From NCBI GenBank assembly GCA_001689535.1, contig LUJP01000041.1, positions 1 through 56,815 on the forward strand: DNA of 56,815 nucleotides, read 5' to 3'. The notes beneath the pieces were generated by a model. The model had not been told where the DNA came from and ran no database searches. It worked only from the letters and a program-made list of their open reading frames with translations. Below, piece after piece: positions 8,271 to 17,121 of the stretch. A program made the position numbers and the translations under genes. Source of the DNA: Bacteroidales bacterium M5 (lineage in GTDB: Bacteria; Bacteroidota; Bacteroidia; Bacteroidales; Muribaculaceae). The stretch's first letter is position 1, and every line of letters starts with the position of its first letter.

Positions 8271-10460
8271 TCACTTTACTATCACTTCGTCAATGAAGAA
8301 CCACGAAGGATGCCCCACCCCGAAATGCCATGAAGGACACATCTTCGTTCCGGTCACATCCATTTTAACATAACGCGCCTTAACTGGCTTGGGCGTTTCA
8401 ACGGCAAATTCAACGAATTTAATCGAGGGAGTACGGTCTTCTTCACGGATATCCTCACCTAACTTTTTGAATTCGTTTCCGTCATCGGAGACAGACACAC
8501 TGATTTTCTCCGGCAGAAGCACCCAACCACCAATCTGATGCAGGAAGTCGGCACCCACATGGCTGAATTCCGTTTCTTTGCCAAGATCCACAACGAAGGA
8601 ACCGTCTCTTCCTTCCCAGCCAACCCAGCCTTCAATGAAGTTTGAGCCGCCGAACAGCTCGTCGGTAAGGGCGCTTTGACCCAGAGCTGCATATTTTTTA
8701 TCCGGTCCTTCTATAAAATTGATCTTGGCGCCGCGAGCCTTGTTGAATCCCGGCTCACGAAGAAATCTCGTCTTGAAGAGTTCGCAATACTCTCCCGGAG
8801 TATTTCCATTTTCATTCAGGTATTTAAGTCCGTAGAGATCGGCCTTCTTCCTGAAATCCTCAAGCATTTTCTCTGTGGCTGCCACATCGGTTATGCCGTT
8901 TGAACGTGCAATCTCAAGTTTGCTGTACTGAAGAGGAAGCCTCGACCGCTGCACTCTTGCAAGTCGAGCACTGTCGGCGGCCACCGCTTTCTCCGCCTTG
9001 TCCCACAACTCATCGTAACGCTTTATGAGATTCTGATTAAGCATTCCGTCCTTATGCGAAACCGGCGAATCATAAATCCACAGGTCGCGGTTCGACGCGA
9101 GCAGACCCCCTTCCAACAATTTCTCGTAATCATATATATAAGGAGCGGCCTCTCCATAATAATCTTTCATGAACGCCCTCATAAGCGAATCGGAATCAGC
9201 CTCCGGATTCCACATAAGCTTACTTACAATCCAGGCGCGCATTTCCGAGAAATCGCCGCCACGGTAACCTGCAATCTGCGAGAAATGCATCTTCACGTGA
9301 TGGTCACGGAACGCCTGGATATTTTTCTGAAGTATCGGGAAGTTGGGGAATGGAGTGGATGTGTTGGAAAAGTTGATACCGTAATCCCACACGAATATAT
9401 TATCTGAAATCTTGCTCCAGCCCTCAAGCGCCTTCATGAAGTCCTGACCGCTGGCGTTGTCAGTCAGTGGCACCTCGCGCTTGCAGTCAATGTCGCAGAG
9501 CATGATGTTGACATTGGGCAGCGGCTTGGTAACCTTCGGCGGATGCATTGTAAAGAGATAGGCAAGCGTGGAGAACTGCTTGTCGGGGAAACGCTTGGCG
9601 AGTTTGTTGAGAAAACGCACAAAATTACCAGAGGGACTGCCCTCTATCGAATCCACTGCAGCGCAAAGTTCACACGCGCAATTAGTGAAGTTTCCGTCGT
9701 TCTGGCTCACCGATATCATGTTGCGTCCGGGATTGGCCTTGAACACGGAGTCGATGGCCGCGACAGCTTTTTCAAGCACCTCGGGATTATTAAGACACCA
9801 CTGGCTTGCATGTCCTGGGCGGCGCTCACCATTTATATATGAATAATATTCGGGGTGCGATTTCCCGTAAACGTCACTCGGCAAAAGTCTGTTCATTGTG
9901 TGCACCCAATAGCCGCCGGCAAATTCGTCGGCCGGTTCTTCGAATCGCATGAATGCCCTGTAATCCGGATCGGAAAGAGCATAGCTCTGACTCTGACGAT
10001 AACGAAACGCTGGATTTTCATATCGGTCGATTCCCTTCAGGACTATTGTCTTGCTTGGCTGAAACGAATATTCATTGTCGCCGTAGTAATTTACCCCAAG
10101 ATTATCCTCGAGAAGACTCACCACTCCATAAAGAGCGCCTTTGTCACCGCCGCTGCTTATGAACAGCCTTCCGTTATCTTCTTTAAGACGGAAACCGTCT
10201 TCGGTAAGAGAGGACGCGTCGCCACGACCTATCACCACATCGTTCTTGCGGATAGCGCTGCCCGAGTTCACTATAGGAAGTTCGGTTCCGCTTATTCGCT
10301 TCACAAATTTTTTCAACAGTTCTGCACCCTGCCGGTTCACGGCCGCAGTGTCACAGACTATCCTGCCTTTGGGCTGCCCATTTTCCACGAGGACCACATC
10401 AGCCAGGAGCATAGGCGCCGAAAGCATAGTGCTTAGGCACAGCATTGTAAGTTTCTTCAT
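8271..10460 (-). CDS. Secreted DUF4838 protein with C-terminal discoidin-like domain
   Basis: 729 residues with a signal peptide (1-20). Residues 22-130 resemble the alpha/beta domain found at the N-terminus of GH20 and GH67 enzymes (AELLKKFVKRISGTELPIV, then GALYGVVSLLEDNLG). The centre (about 150-560) is the DUF4838 module, a TIM-barrel-like domain of Bacteroidetes proteins (CLNNPEVLEKA, SVSQNDGNFTNCAC). The last 130 residues look like an F5/8 type C carbohydrate-binding fold ending in WFFIDEVIV. A role in handling a polysaccharide is likely but no activity is established. It follows the Dxs-like gene by 73 bp on the same strand and may be cotranscribed. Confidence 0.85.
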   Translation of the reverse strand: MKKLTMLCLSTMLSAPMLLADVVLVENGQPKGRIVCDTAAVNRQGAELLKKFVKRISGTELPIVNSGSAIRKNDVVIGRGDASSLTEDGFRLKEDNGRLFISSGGDKGALYGVVSLLEDNLGVNYYGDNEYSFQPSKTIVLKGIDRYENPAFRYRQSQSYALSDPDYRAFMRFEEPADEFAGGYWVHTMNRLLPSDVYGKSHPEYYSYINGERRPGHASQWCLNNPEVLEKAVAAIDSVFKANPGRNMISVSQNDGNFTNCACELCAAVDSIEGSPSGNFVRFLNKLAKRFPDKQFSTLAYLFTMHPPKVTKPLPNVNIMLCDIDCKREVPLTDNASGQDFMKALEGWSKISDNIFVWDYGINFSNTSTPFPNFPILQKNIQAFRDHHVKMHFSQIAGYRGGDFSEMRAWIVSKLMWNPEADSDSLMRAFMKDYYGEAAPYIYDYEKLLEGGLLASNRDLWIYDSPVSHKDGMLNQNLIKRYDELWDKAEKAVAADSARLARVQRSRLPLQYSKLEIARSNGITDVAATEKMLEDFRKKADLYGLKYLNENGNTPGEYCELFKTRFLREPGFNKARGAKINFIEGPDKKYAALGQSALTDELFGGSNFIEGWVGWEGRDGSFVVDLGKETEFSHVGADFLHQIGGWVLLPEKISVSVSDDGNEFKKLGEDIREEDRTPSIKFVEFAVETPKPVKARYVKMDVTGTKMCPSWHFGVGHPSWFFIDEVIVK

Positions 10461-10490
10461 TTAAATGATTGATTTATGTTTGGATAGTAA

Positions 10491-10517
10491 CCTGATGCAG
10501 TATGAATCCGCATCAGG
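10491..10517 (-). other. Hairpin between the Dxs-like and DUF4838 genes
   Basis: CCTGATGC and GCATCAGG (8 bp, 11-nt loop) form a perfect stem in the 73-bp gap. No U-run follows on the minus strand, so it may be a processing or attenuation site and not a full terminator. Confidence 0.4.
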
Positions 10518-10533
10518 TCAATTGGGATTAATA

Positions 10534-12291
10534 TTATTTAAGTAATTCTTTAACATTCTGACTTATCTGAGCTGCCGTCAGATGGTTGTCTTCAAGCATT
10601 GTCTTCCGGTCATACCGGTCTACAAACTTTTTCTCCAATCCATAGCACTTCACCATCATTTCCGGATCGGGGCCATAATAACGCGCTATTTTCTCTCCCC
10701 AGCCGCCATCTAGAATGCCATCCTCTATGGTTACAACCAGAGTGTGGTCTTTCTTGAGAGATTCGAGAGTATCGCAGTCAAGATCGCTGAGATAGCGTGG
10801 ATTTATCACTGTAGCCTCGATTCCGGCATCCTTGAGGAGGTCAGCCGCATCCATCGCGGTCTTGAAGAAGGTACCTGCTCCGATAAGAGCGACCTTACTG
10901 CCCTTTCTTACGGTTTCATACCGGTTCAGCACATCATAGTCTGTTTCAAACTTCCGGTCACAGTCTATTACGGCACCTCCGGGCAGTTTTATCACCACGG
11001 GATGCTCATTCTGACGCATTCCCCAGTCAAGCATGGCAAGATATTCCTGGCGGCATGTCGGAGCGAGGAACACGATATTGGGAATGTTGCTTATGAGCGC
11101 AATGTCAAACCATCCCAGATGCGTCACATCATTCATCCCCAGCACCGAACCATAAAATATCCCTATCACGGCAGGCGAACCGTTGATGGCCATGTCCTGC
11201 GAAAGCTGGTCGTAGGCGCGCTGAACGAATGAGCTTACCACTCCGAAGAAGGGCTTTCCTCCGCCTCGCGCCACACCTGAAGCCAACGCAACCGCTTCCT
11301 GCTCGGCGATGCCGACGTCTTCAAACTGCTTTCCGGCCTCATGGCGGTGTTCGGGAGTGAACCCGATAACACCGGGAGTACCTGCTGTAATTGCAAGCAC
11401 CGATGGATCCTCCTTCATCATCTTCAGAAGGTGCTCGGCTGTTATGTCGCCGTAGTCGGCCGATTCATCCGCATGAAGCATCTGGCCAGAATGAATGTCG
11501 AAAGGACCCGAGAAATGGAATTCCTCTTTGTTCACTTCCGCTGGCGCAAATCCTTTTCCTTTCTGCGTATATACATGCACTACCACCGGATGGTCAAGAT
11601 CTTTCACTTCCTCAAAAGCGTCAATAAGCGATTTCAGGTCGTTGCCGTAAGCCACATAGCGGTAATCCAGCCCGAGAGCCTTGAAGTAGTTGAGCGGAGC
11701 ATTGCCGTCGGTATCACGAAGGAGCTTTAGGTTTTCGTATAGACCACCATGATTCTCGGCGATTGACATATCATTGTCATTCACTACAATCACGAAGTTG
11801 CCCCTGAGAGTTGCCGCCACGTTAAGTCCCTCGAAGGCCTCGCCTCCGCTCAGCGAGCCATCACCCACCACGGCGACTACTCTTTCCGTGCCGCCTGTCA
11901 GGTTTCTTGCTTTAACAAGTCCGCCGGCCAGACTCACTCCCGTCGAGGTATGGCCGATGGTAAATATGTCGGCCGGACTCTCGGCCGGATTGGTGAATCC
12001 AGTCACCGTGTCATATTCCGCAGGGTCTGTAAAGGCTTTCATTCGCCCTGTGAGCATCTTGTGCACATAGCTCTGGTGCGACACATCGTATACAATCTTG
12101 TCCTGAGGATAGTCAAACACATAATGCAGCGCCACCGTCATCTCCACCATCCCTAGATTCGGGCCCACATGGCCACCGTAACGACTGAGTTTCATCAACA
12201 GAGATTTGCGTATTTCACTGCATATTTCGCTAAGTTCATTTATGCCGAGAGTCTTTACATCCGCCGGCGACTTGATTTCGGTTAATTTCAT
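10534..12291 (-). CDS. 1-deoxy-D-xylulose-5-phosphate synthase-like transketolase
   Basis: A thiamin-diphosphate enzyme of 585 residues, shorter than the 620-640 usual for housekeeping Dxs. It has GGH (39-41), the Dxs-like VALHYVFD, the ThDP motif GDGSLSGG (143-150) and the transketolase pyrimidine-binding domain with GIAEQEAV. It differs from canonical Dxs in reading GPNLGMVEMT, DVSHQSYVHKM and GFTNPAES where Dxs has SNLGVVELT, DVGHQAYPHK and GFPKRxES. That pattern belongs to a paralogous Dxs-like group also seen in Firmicutes, so it may not supply the isoprenoid pathway. Its partner is the DUF4838 gene downstream. Confidence 0.85.
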   Translation of the reverse strand: MKLTEIKSPADVKTLGINELSEICSEIRKSLLMKLSRYGGHVGPNLGMVEMTVALHYVFDYPQDKIVYDVSHQSYVHKMLTGRMKAFTDPAEYDTVTGFTNPAESPADIFTIGHTSTGVSLAGGLVKARNLTGGTERVVAVVGDGSLSGGEAFEGLNVAATLRGNFVIVVNDNDMSIAENHGGLYENLKLLRDTDGNAPLNYFKALGLDYRYVAYGNDLKSLIDAFEEVKDLDHPVVVHVYTQKGKGFAPAEVNKEEFHFSGPFDIHSGQMLHADESADYGDITAEHLLKMMKEDPSVLAITAGTPGVIGFTPEHRHEAGKQFEDVGIAEQEAVALASGVARGGGKPFFGVVSSFVQRAYDQLSQDMAINGSPAVIGIFYGSVLGMNDVTHLGWFDIALISNIPNIVFLAPTCRQEYLAMLDWGMRQNEHPVVIKLPGGAVIDCDRKFETDYDVLNRYETVRKGSKVALIGAGTFFKTAMDAADLLKDAGIEATVINPRYLSDLDCDTLESLKKDHTLVVTIEDGILDGGWGEKIARYYGPDPEMMVKCYGLEKKFVDRYDRKTMLEDNHLTAAQISQNVKELLK

Positions 12292-12315
12292 TTTATCTTA
12301 ATTTGGTCTTTCTTA

Positions 12316-12323
12316 CAAATATA
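12316..12323 (-). promoter_or_regulatory. -7 element of the Dxs-like gene
   Basis: The minus strand has TATATTTG 25 bp before the start codon, matching TAnnTTTG. No convincing -33 element was seen. Confidence 0.4.
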
Positions 12324-12405
12324 ACCATTTGTAACCCCTTCTTTCCCCATATACCGACTTTTTTACAGATTTTTTGATTTTTATTAGTTTTTTTCGCCGT
12401 ACTTA

Positions 12406-12437
12406 TTTGCCAGGCTGATATATTAGCCATAACTTTA
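12406..12437 (+). promoter_or_regulatory. Promoter of the yqgE gene
   Basis: TTTG (12406-12409), a 20-bp spacer and TAACTTTA (12430-12437) make a near-consensus promoter, which would give a leader of about 33 nt. Confidence 0.65.
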
Positions 12438-12476
12438 GAAAGGCAAATACAATGAACGCCTATACCAAACCGCCAG

Positions 12477-13079
12477 ATGAACAACTACGACAATCTTCTT
12501 TTCAATATACAAATTGACAGCGGCGACCCGGGCCCCGGATCGGTGCTTGTCGCCGAGCCTTTTCTGCGCGACCAGCATTTCCTTCACTCCGTGATTCTCC
12601 TCGTGGACTATGAGCATGCAGCTCCATCAATGGGAGTTGTGCTTAACCGCCTCACAACCTATTCGCTGCAGGGACTTATTTCGGGCGTCACACGCACCGA
12701 ATCCATTCCTGTGTTCTGCGGAGGCCCAATGTCACACGACCGGCTTTTCTTTCTCCACACCCTCGGTCCCGCAGTCCCCGGCTCACGCGAAGTATCCTCC
12801 GGCATATTCATAGGAGGCGAAATGGATTCAATGCTCGAATATGTAAACTCCGGTTACCCTCTCGATGGCTTTGTCCGTTTTTTTATCGGATACAGCGGCT
12901 GGAGTCCTTATCAGCTCGACGAGGAACTGCGCGACCATGTATGGGCCGTTGCCCAGCCTCCGTCCCCGGCGTCGCTTCTTAAGGGTTCGGAGGACAAGTA
13001 TTGGCACCGGTTTGTGCGCAATCTCGGCACATCATTCCGCGGATGGCTCTACCATCCCCAGAATCCCCTTTCCAATTAA
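12477..13079 (+). CDS. YqgE/AlgH family protein (DUF179)
   Basis: 200 residues covering the whole DUF179 fold: GSVLVAEPFLRD with SVILLVDY near the start, GVVLNR, then FCGGPMSHDRLFFLH and GYSGWSPYQLDEE. These conserved segments are diagnostic for the family. Its biochemical role is not settled. It is cytoplasmic, has its own promoter and converges with the helicase gene, with only 21 bp between the stops. Confidence 0.95.
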   Translation: MNNYDNLLFNIQIDSGDPGPGSVLVAEPFLRDQHFLHSVILLVDYEHAAPSMGVVLNRLTTYSLQGLISGVTRTESIPVFCGGPMSHDRLFFLHTLGPAVPGSREVSSGIFIGGEMDSMLEYVNSGYPLDGFVRFFIGYSGWSPYQLDEELRDHVWAVAQPPSPASLLKGSEDKYWHRFVRNLGTSFRGWLYHPQNPLSN

Positions 13080-13100
13080 AATCTCGCTGCTTCTTAAATA

Positions 13101-14531
13101 TTACGCTTCCGGCTCATTGCTTTTGGGGGCATCGCCATTGCGCTTCCCGCGTTTCCTCCATCTTCTTGAAGGGCGCTTTTTACTTTCGGCATTATTATTG
13201 GAGTCAGGATTTACAGCAGCATCTTTAACAGTTTCGTTATTATTGGCGTTAACAATTCCCTCCACAGTCTTTTGCTTGCGTCCGGACTGATTGTTCCGCC
13301 TGTTGCTGTTTCTGTTCCCACGTCCATTTCCCTTCTTACGGCCATTTTTTTGACGGTCGCCTCCATTATCGCGGGAAGGCTCTTCCGTCATCTGTTCCCC
13401 GTCTGTCTCCCCTTCCGCGCCATAACGCTTCACTTTCTTTCCGAGGAACTTTTCAATTCCTGCGAAACGCCGACGGTCTTTATCGCTTACAAAGGTCACT
13501 GCCACGCCTTCGGCGCTGGCTCGTGCGGTTCGACCTATGCGGTGCACATAATCTTCGGCATCGTGAGGCACATCGTAGTTTACCACCATAGATATGCCGT
13601 CGATATCTATGCCGCGTGCCACAATGTCTGTGGCCACAAGCACATCGATACGTCCCGCTTTGAAAGCGAGCATCACCTCTTCTCGTTTGTTCTGGTCAAG
13701 GTCGGAATGCATCTCGCCGAGTTTCACCTTGGCTTTGCGGAGTTCCCTCGCTATTTCCTTTACTTTTAGTTTTGATGAGGCGAACACTATCACGCATTTG
13801 GCATCCGGACCGCCAAGAAGTTTCTTTATGAGAGGAAGCTTCTTGGGCTCATAGCAGAAATATGCCCGCTGGTCAATCTTGTCGGCCGGACGTGACACCG
13901 CAATTTTCACCTCGGCCGGATCGCGGAGTATCGTCTTGGCAAGCTGCTGGATTTTAGGAGGCATGGTAGCCGAGAACATCAGAGTCTGTCGCTCCTTGGG
14001 CAGATGTTTCACAATCTGCATTATATCGTCGAAGAATCCCATGTCGAGCATCCTGTCTGCCTCGTCAAGAATAAAGAATGAAACCCTCGAAAGATCCACT
14101 TTTCCCATCTGCAGATGGGCCAGAAGCCTGCCCGGAGTCGCAATCACCACATCCGCACCGAGTTTCAGCCCACGTTGCTGCAAAGCGAATGTAGCGCCGT
14201 CAGTTCCTCCGTAGATAGGCAGACTGCTCACATTCAGAAAATAGCTGAACCCCTGAAGCTGCTGGTCTATCTGCATGGCGAGTTCGCGCGTCGGCGTCAT
14301 CACAATGCAGTTCACCGCGTCTTCCGGAAAATCACCGTCGGCCAGACGGTTGAGCACCGGCAGTAAATAAGCTGCGGTTTTGCCGGTGCCTGTCTGTGCA
14401 ACGGCTATAAGGTCGCGCCCTTCAAGGGTTAGCGGTATGGATTGTTCCTGGATGGGAGTGCAGTCCGTTATGTGCATTGCATCGAGAGCGTCAAGCACAT
14501 CATAATTCAGATCTAATTCTTCAAACTTCAT
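13101..14531 (-). CDS. DEAD-box ATP-dependent RNA helicase, RhlE type
   Basis: 476 residues. The helicase core (1-375) carries the Q motif (TPIQEQSIP), Walker A AQTGTGKT (45-52), DEAD, SAT, and HRIGRTAR in domain 2. The tail (about 378-476) is rich in Lys, Arg, Asn and Gly and probably binds RNA. The family remodels rRNA and mRNA structures, often in ribosome assembly or cold growth. Its promoter is back to back with that of the thiamin operon. Confidence 0.95.
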   Translation of the reverse strand: MKFEELDLNYDVLDALDAMHITDCTPIQEQSIPLTLEGRDLIAVAQTGTGKTAAYLLPVLNRLADGDFPEDAVNCIVMTPTRELAMQIDQQLQGFSYFLNVSSLPIYGGTDGATFALQQRGLKLGADVVIATPGRLLAHLQMGKVDLSRVSFFILDEADRMLDMGFFDDIMQIVKHLPKERQTLMFSATMPPKIQQLAKTILRDPAEVKIAVSRPADKIDQRAYFCYEPKKLPLIKKLLGGPDAKCVIVFASSKLKVKEIARELRKAKVKLGEMHSDLDQNKREEVMLAFKAGRIDVLVATDIVARGIDIDGISMVVNYDVPHDAEDYVHRIGRTARASAEGVAVTFVSDKDRRRFAGIEKFLGKKVKRYGAEGETDGEQMTEEPSRDNGGDRQKNGRKKGNGRGNRNSNRRNNQSGRKQKTVEGIVNANNNETVKDAAVNPDSNNNAESKKRPSRRWRKRGKRNGDAPKSNEPEA

Positions 14532-14559
14532 TCTTGTGTTAGTCTGATAAAAAACGGCG

Positions 14560-14591
14560 CAAATTTACGAATTACGCCTAAATATACCAAT
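14560..14591 (-). promoter_or_regulatory. Helicase gene promoter
   Basis: On the minus strand ATTG (14588-14591), a 20-bp spacer and TAAATTTG (14560-14567) lie 29 bp before the start codon. Confidence 0.75.
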
Positions 14592-14598
14592 AAACCAC

Positions 14599-14629
14599 CT
14601 TGACGTTTCAATTATATTACTTAAATTTG
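14599..14629 (+). promoter_or_regulatory. Thiamin operon promoter
   Basis: CTTG (14599-14602), a 19-bp spacer and TAAATTTG (14622-14629) place the transcript start a few bases before the TPP aptamer. It is only 7 bp from the divergent helicase promoter. Confidence 0.8.
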
Positions 14630-14637
14630 TGGCGTGT

Positions 14638-14724
14638 CGACAAAGGGGTGCTCCGTTTTCTACCGCGGGGCTGAGATTTATACCCTCCGAACCTGAAACG
14701 GATAATTCCGGCGAAGGGATTGTT
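14638..14724 (+). ncRNA. TPP (THI-box) riboswitch
   Basis: The aptamer shows GGGGTGC, the pyrimidine-binding segment GGGGCTGAGATT, ATACCCTCCGAACCTGAA and the closing ATTCCGGCGAAGGGA, in the THI-box order. It lies between the operon promoter and thiD. Thiamin diphosphate binding should lower expression of the operon. About 80 nt separate it from the thiD start; no clear terminator is visible there, so control may act on translation. Confidence 0.95.
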
Positions 14725-14807
14725 ACTCTCTTTTCCAGTTTTTGCCCCCCGATTTTGTCGGCCGATGAAGTTTTGTTTTTCATTGACCGCTGTAATTATG
14801 TGTAATT

Positions 14808-15641
14808 ATGAAGCGTTACATACCAGTCCTGTCAATCGCCGGATCCGACTGTAGCGGAGGCGCCGGCATTCAGGCCGACATCAAGACTATCTCAGCTATC
14901 GGCTGCTATGCCATGACGGCTATCACGGCCATAACCGTTCAGAACACTCAGGGCGTTTCCGCCATCGGAAAAGTCAGCCCCGATATTGTCGCCGGTCAGA
15001 TTGAGGCCGTGTGGCAGGATATTCCGCCCCGCGCTGTCAAGACCGGCATGCTTTTCAACCGCGACGTGATAGAGGCCGTGGCCTCATCGCTCGAGCGCCA
15101 TCGTCCCGACCTCCTCGTAGTTGATCCTGTTTCGGTAGCTACCTCCGGCTCGGTGCTTCTTGAGCCCGATGCCATACGGATGCTGATTGAGCGTATTTTC
15201 CCCCTATCCCTCATAATCACTCCTAACGTCAACGAAGCCCGGCAGCTTACCGGCGCTTCCGACCCTTACAGTCAGATGGCGGAATTCCGTCGCATGGGAT
15301 GCCGCAACATGCTTCTTAAAGGTGGCGATGCGCCCACGCCGGGCGTAAAAACAGATCTTCTGTTCCTTGAAGGCGAAGATGAGCCGATAGGCTACAAGGC
15401 TGATGAGGTCATGACCGAAAACACTCACGGTACCGGCTGCACCCTTTCTTCGGCCATAGCCTGTTATCTTGCTCTCGGAATGACTGTGGACGAAGCTGTG
15501 GGTCGCGCCAAGCTTTACGTCACCCGCGCATTGCAGTCAGGCGCAAGGGTCGACATTGGCCACGGCCACGGCCCGGTGAATCACCTTTTCGCACCACGTC
15601 ACATGAAATTTACAATCTCCAATACCGGTTACAGAAAATGA
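14808..15641 (+). CDS. thiD: Hydroxymethylpyrimidine (phosphate) kinase
   Basis: 277 residues of the ribokinase-like ThiD family, which phosphorylates HMP and HMP-P to HMP-PP. SIAGSDCSGGAGIQADIKT near the start, KTGML and the ATP-site segment ENTHGTGCTLSSAIA are the diagnostic motifs. It opens the riboswitch-controlled operon and its stop overlaps the thiS start as ATGA. No ThiE fusion is present. Confidence 0.96.
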   Translation: MKRYIPVLSIAGSDCSGGAGIQADIKTISAIGCYAMTAITAITVQNTQGVSAIGKVSPDIVAGQIEAVWQDIPPRAVKTGMLFNRDVIEAVASSLERHRPDLLVVDPVSVATSGSVLLEPDAIRMLIERIFPLSLIITPNVNEARQLTGASDPYSQMAEFRRMGCRNMLLKGGDAPTPGVKTDLLFLEGEDEPIGYKADEVMTENTHGTGCTLSSAIACYLALGMTVDEAVGRAKLYVTRALQSGARVDIGHGHGPVNHLFAPRHMKFTISNTGYRK

Positions 15642-15838
15642 ATGTCAAAATCAACGGAAAGAATATAGAGGTCCCGGAAGGGGCAACAGTTTCCGAGGTG
15701 CTCGCCTCACAGAACATCACTCCTGCCGGCATAGCCGTCGCACTGGATAATACAGTCGTTCCTCGCGACAAATACGCCTCTACCACCCTCACGGAAGGTC
15801 AGGCCCTCCTTATTATCAAAGCTTTCTACGGCGGATGA
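15638..15838 (+). CDS. thiS: Sulfur carrier protein ThiS
   Basis: 66 residues with a ubiquitin-like fold, starting MNVKINGKNIEVPEGATV and ending in the Gly-Gly tail that carries the thiocarboxylate for thiazole formation. It joins thiD and thiE1 through ATGA overlaps at both ends. The adenylating enzyme ThiF is not encoded in this operon. Confidence 0.95.
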   Translation: MNVKINGKNIEVPEGATVSEVLASQNITPAGIAVALDNTVVPRDKYASTTLTEGQALLIIKAFYGG

Positions 15839-16434
15839 AGCCCTTGAAAAAAAACGCTTTCACCACTCCGGAAATCTCCAGTTGCGAACCGGAGATGATA
15901 GCCGCAGTGCTCGACGCCGGATGGGATATGGTCCATATCCGGCATCCCGAGGCATCACTTACCGAAATCAGATCTATTATAGAGGCGCTTCCTCAGAAGT
16001 ACCACTCACGGCTTAGGCTGCATGGTCATTTTATACTCGCGGCCGAGTTCAATCTCGGCGGACTTCATCTCAATTCCCGCTGTCCGCAACCTCCCGCATT
16101 CTATAACGGCCCTTTGAGCCGCTCGTGCCACACTGTCGCTGAGGTTCTTGATTCCAAGGGATTCGATTATGTTACCCTCAGCCCTGTCTTCCCCAGTGTA
16201 TCAAAGCCCGGATATGGTTCTTCGCCGGTTTTTACTCCTCAGGATTTCTCGCAAATTGACAAACTTGCCCCTACAGTTGTTATAGCTTTAGGAGGCGTCA
16301 CTCCGGCCACACTACCGCTTCTGCAAGAAATGCCGTTCGGTGGATTCGCCGTTCTCGGCTCCCTGATGGGCTGCGGCGATGTGTCGCTTCTCAAAGAAAG
16401 GCTTTGTCAATTCAATCTAACCCTTAACTCATAA
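15835..16434 (+). CDS. ThiE/TenI-like thiamin phosphate synthase paralogue
   Basis: A 199-residue TIM-barrel protein of the ThiE/TenI family. Equivalents of family motifs can be traced (VHIRHPE, RLHGHF, GLHLNSR, YVTLSPVFPSVSKPGYG, ALGGVTP), but the ThiE catalytic signatures are altered: no QLRxKD and no metal-binding D-D-R. It is therefore more likely a TenI-like or degenerate relative than a second active synthase. It lies between thiS and the intact thiE. Confidence 0.8.
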   Translation: MKPLKKNAFTTPEISSCEPEMIAAVLDAGWDMVHIRHPEASLTEIRSIIEALPQKYHSRLRLHGHFILAAEFNLGGLHLNSRCPQPPAFYNGPLSRSCHTVAEVLDSKGFDYVTLSPVFPSVSKPGYGSSPVFTPQDFSQIDKLAPTVVIALGGVTPATLPLLQEMPFGGFAVLGSLMGCGDVSLLKERLCQFNLTLNS

Positions 16435-16439
16435 TTAAT

Positions 16440-17069
16440 ATGCTTCAGTTTATTACCCATACGAGCGATAAATATTCCATTGCCGAAGAAGCGCAGATGG
16501 CCATTGAAGGCGGTTGCCGATGGATACAGTTGCGGATGAAGGATGCCTCCGACGAGGAAGTTCGCAACGTGGCCCTCGAAATCATACCCATGTGTCAGGA
16601 AACCGACACTTTTCTTATAATAGATGACCGCGTGGAACTCGTCAACGAGCTTAAAGTTTCGGGAGTTCATCTTGGCAAAGAGGACATGGATCCACTACAG
16701 GCCCGCGAGCTGCTTGGCCCTAACGCCATAATCGGTGTGACCGCCAACACTGCCGATGATATCCTCCGCTTCAAAGGCAAGGATATCGACTATGTGGGTG
16801 TGGGCCCCTTCCGCTTCACCACCACCAAAAAAAACCTCGCTCCCTGCTTGGGACTCGATGGCTATCGTTCCATTGTCAAGGCCGTTCGCGATGCCGGGAT
16901 GGAGATTCCCCTGGTAGCTATCGGAGGAATTTCGCTTGATGACGTCGAACCACTTATGGCTACCGGCGTAAACGGCATTGCTATGTCGGGCGCGATCATC
17001 AATGCACCCGATCCCATGCTTTATACCTCGAAGGTTATGGAAAAACTTCTTGGAATACCCCACGATTGA
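16440..17069 (+). CDS. thiE: Thiamin phosphate synthase
   Basis: 209 residues. It joins HMP-PP and thiazole phosphate to give thiamin phosphate. QLRMKD (30-35), IIDDR (60-64), SGVHLGKED and YVGVGPFRFTTTKK are the expected substrate and metal motifs, followed by AIGGI. It begins 6 bp after the TenI-like paralogue. The motifs mark this copy as the functional one. Confidence 0.95.
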   Translation: MLQFITHTSDKYSIAEEAQMAIEGGCRWIQLRMKDASDEEVRNVALEIIPMCQETDTFLIIDDRVELVNELKVSGVHLGKEDMDPLQARELLGPNAIIGVTANTADDILRFKGKDIDYVGVGPFRFTTTKKNLAPCLGLDGYRSIVKAVRDAGMEIPLVAIGGISLDDVEPLMATGVNGIAMSGAIINAPDPMLYTSKVMEKLLGIPHD

Positions 17070-17121
17070 TTTTCCTCCATACATCAGATAATACTAACCA
17101 ATCATATCACATTTAATTGTA

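Noticed and set aside
9855..10436. Plus-strand ORF of 193 codons
   Set aside because: It is antisense to the DUF4838 gene and shows no domain or signal.
14751..14765. Further TCGGCCGA octamer in the thiamin leader
   Set aside because: A single 8-bp palindrome in GC-rich sequence without a partner; not evidence for a shared operator with 7925-7962.
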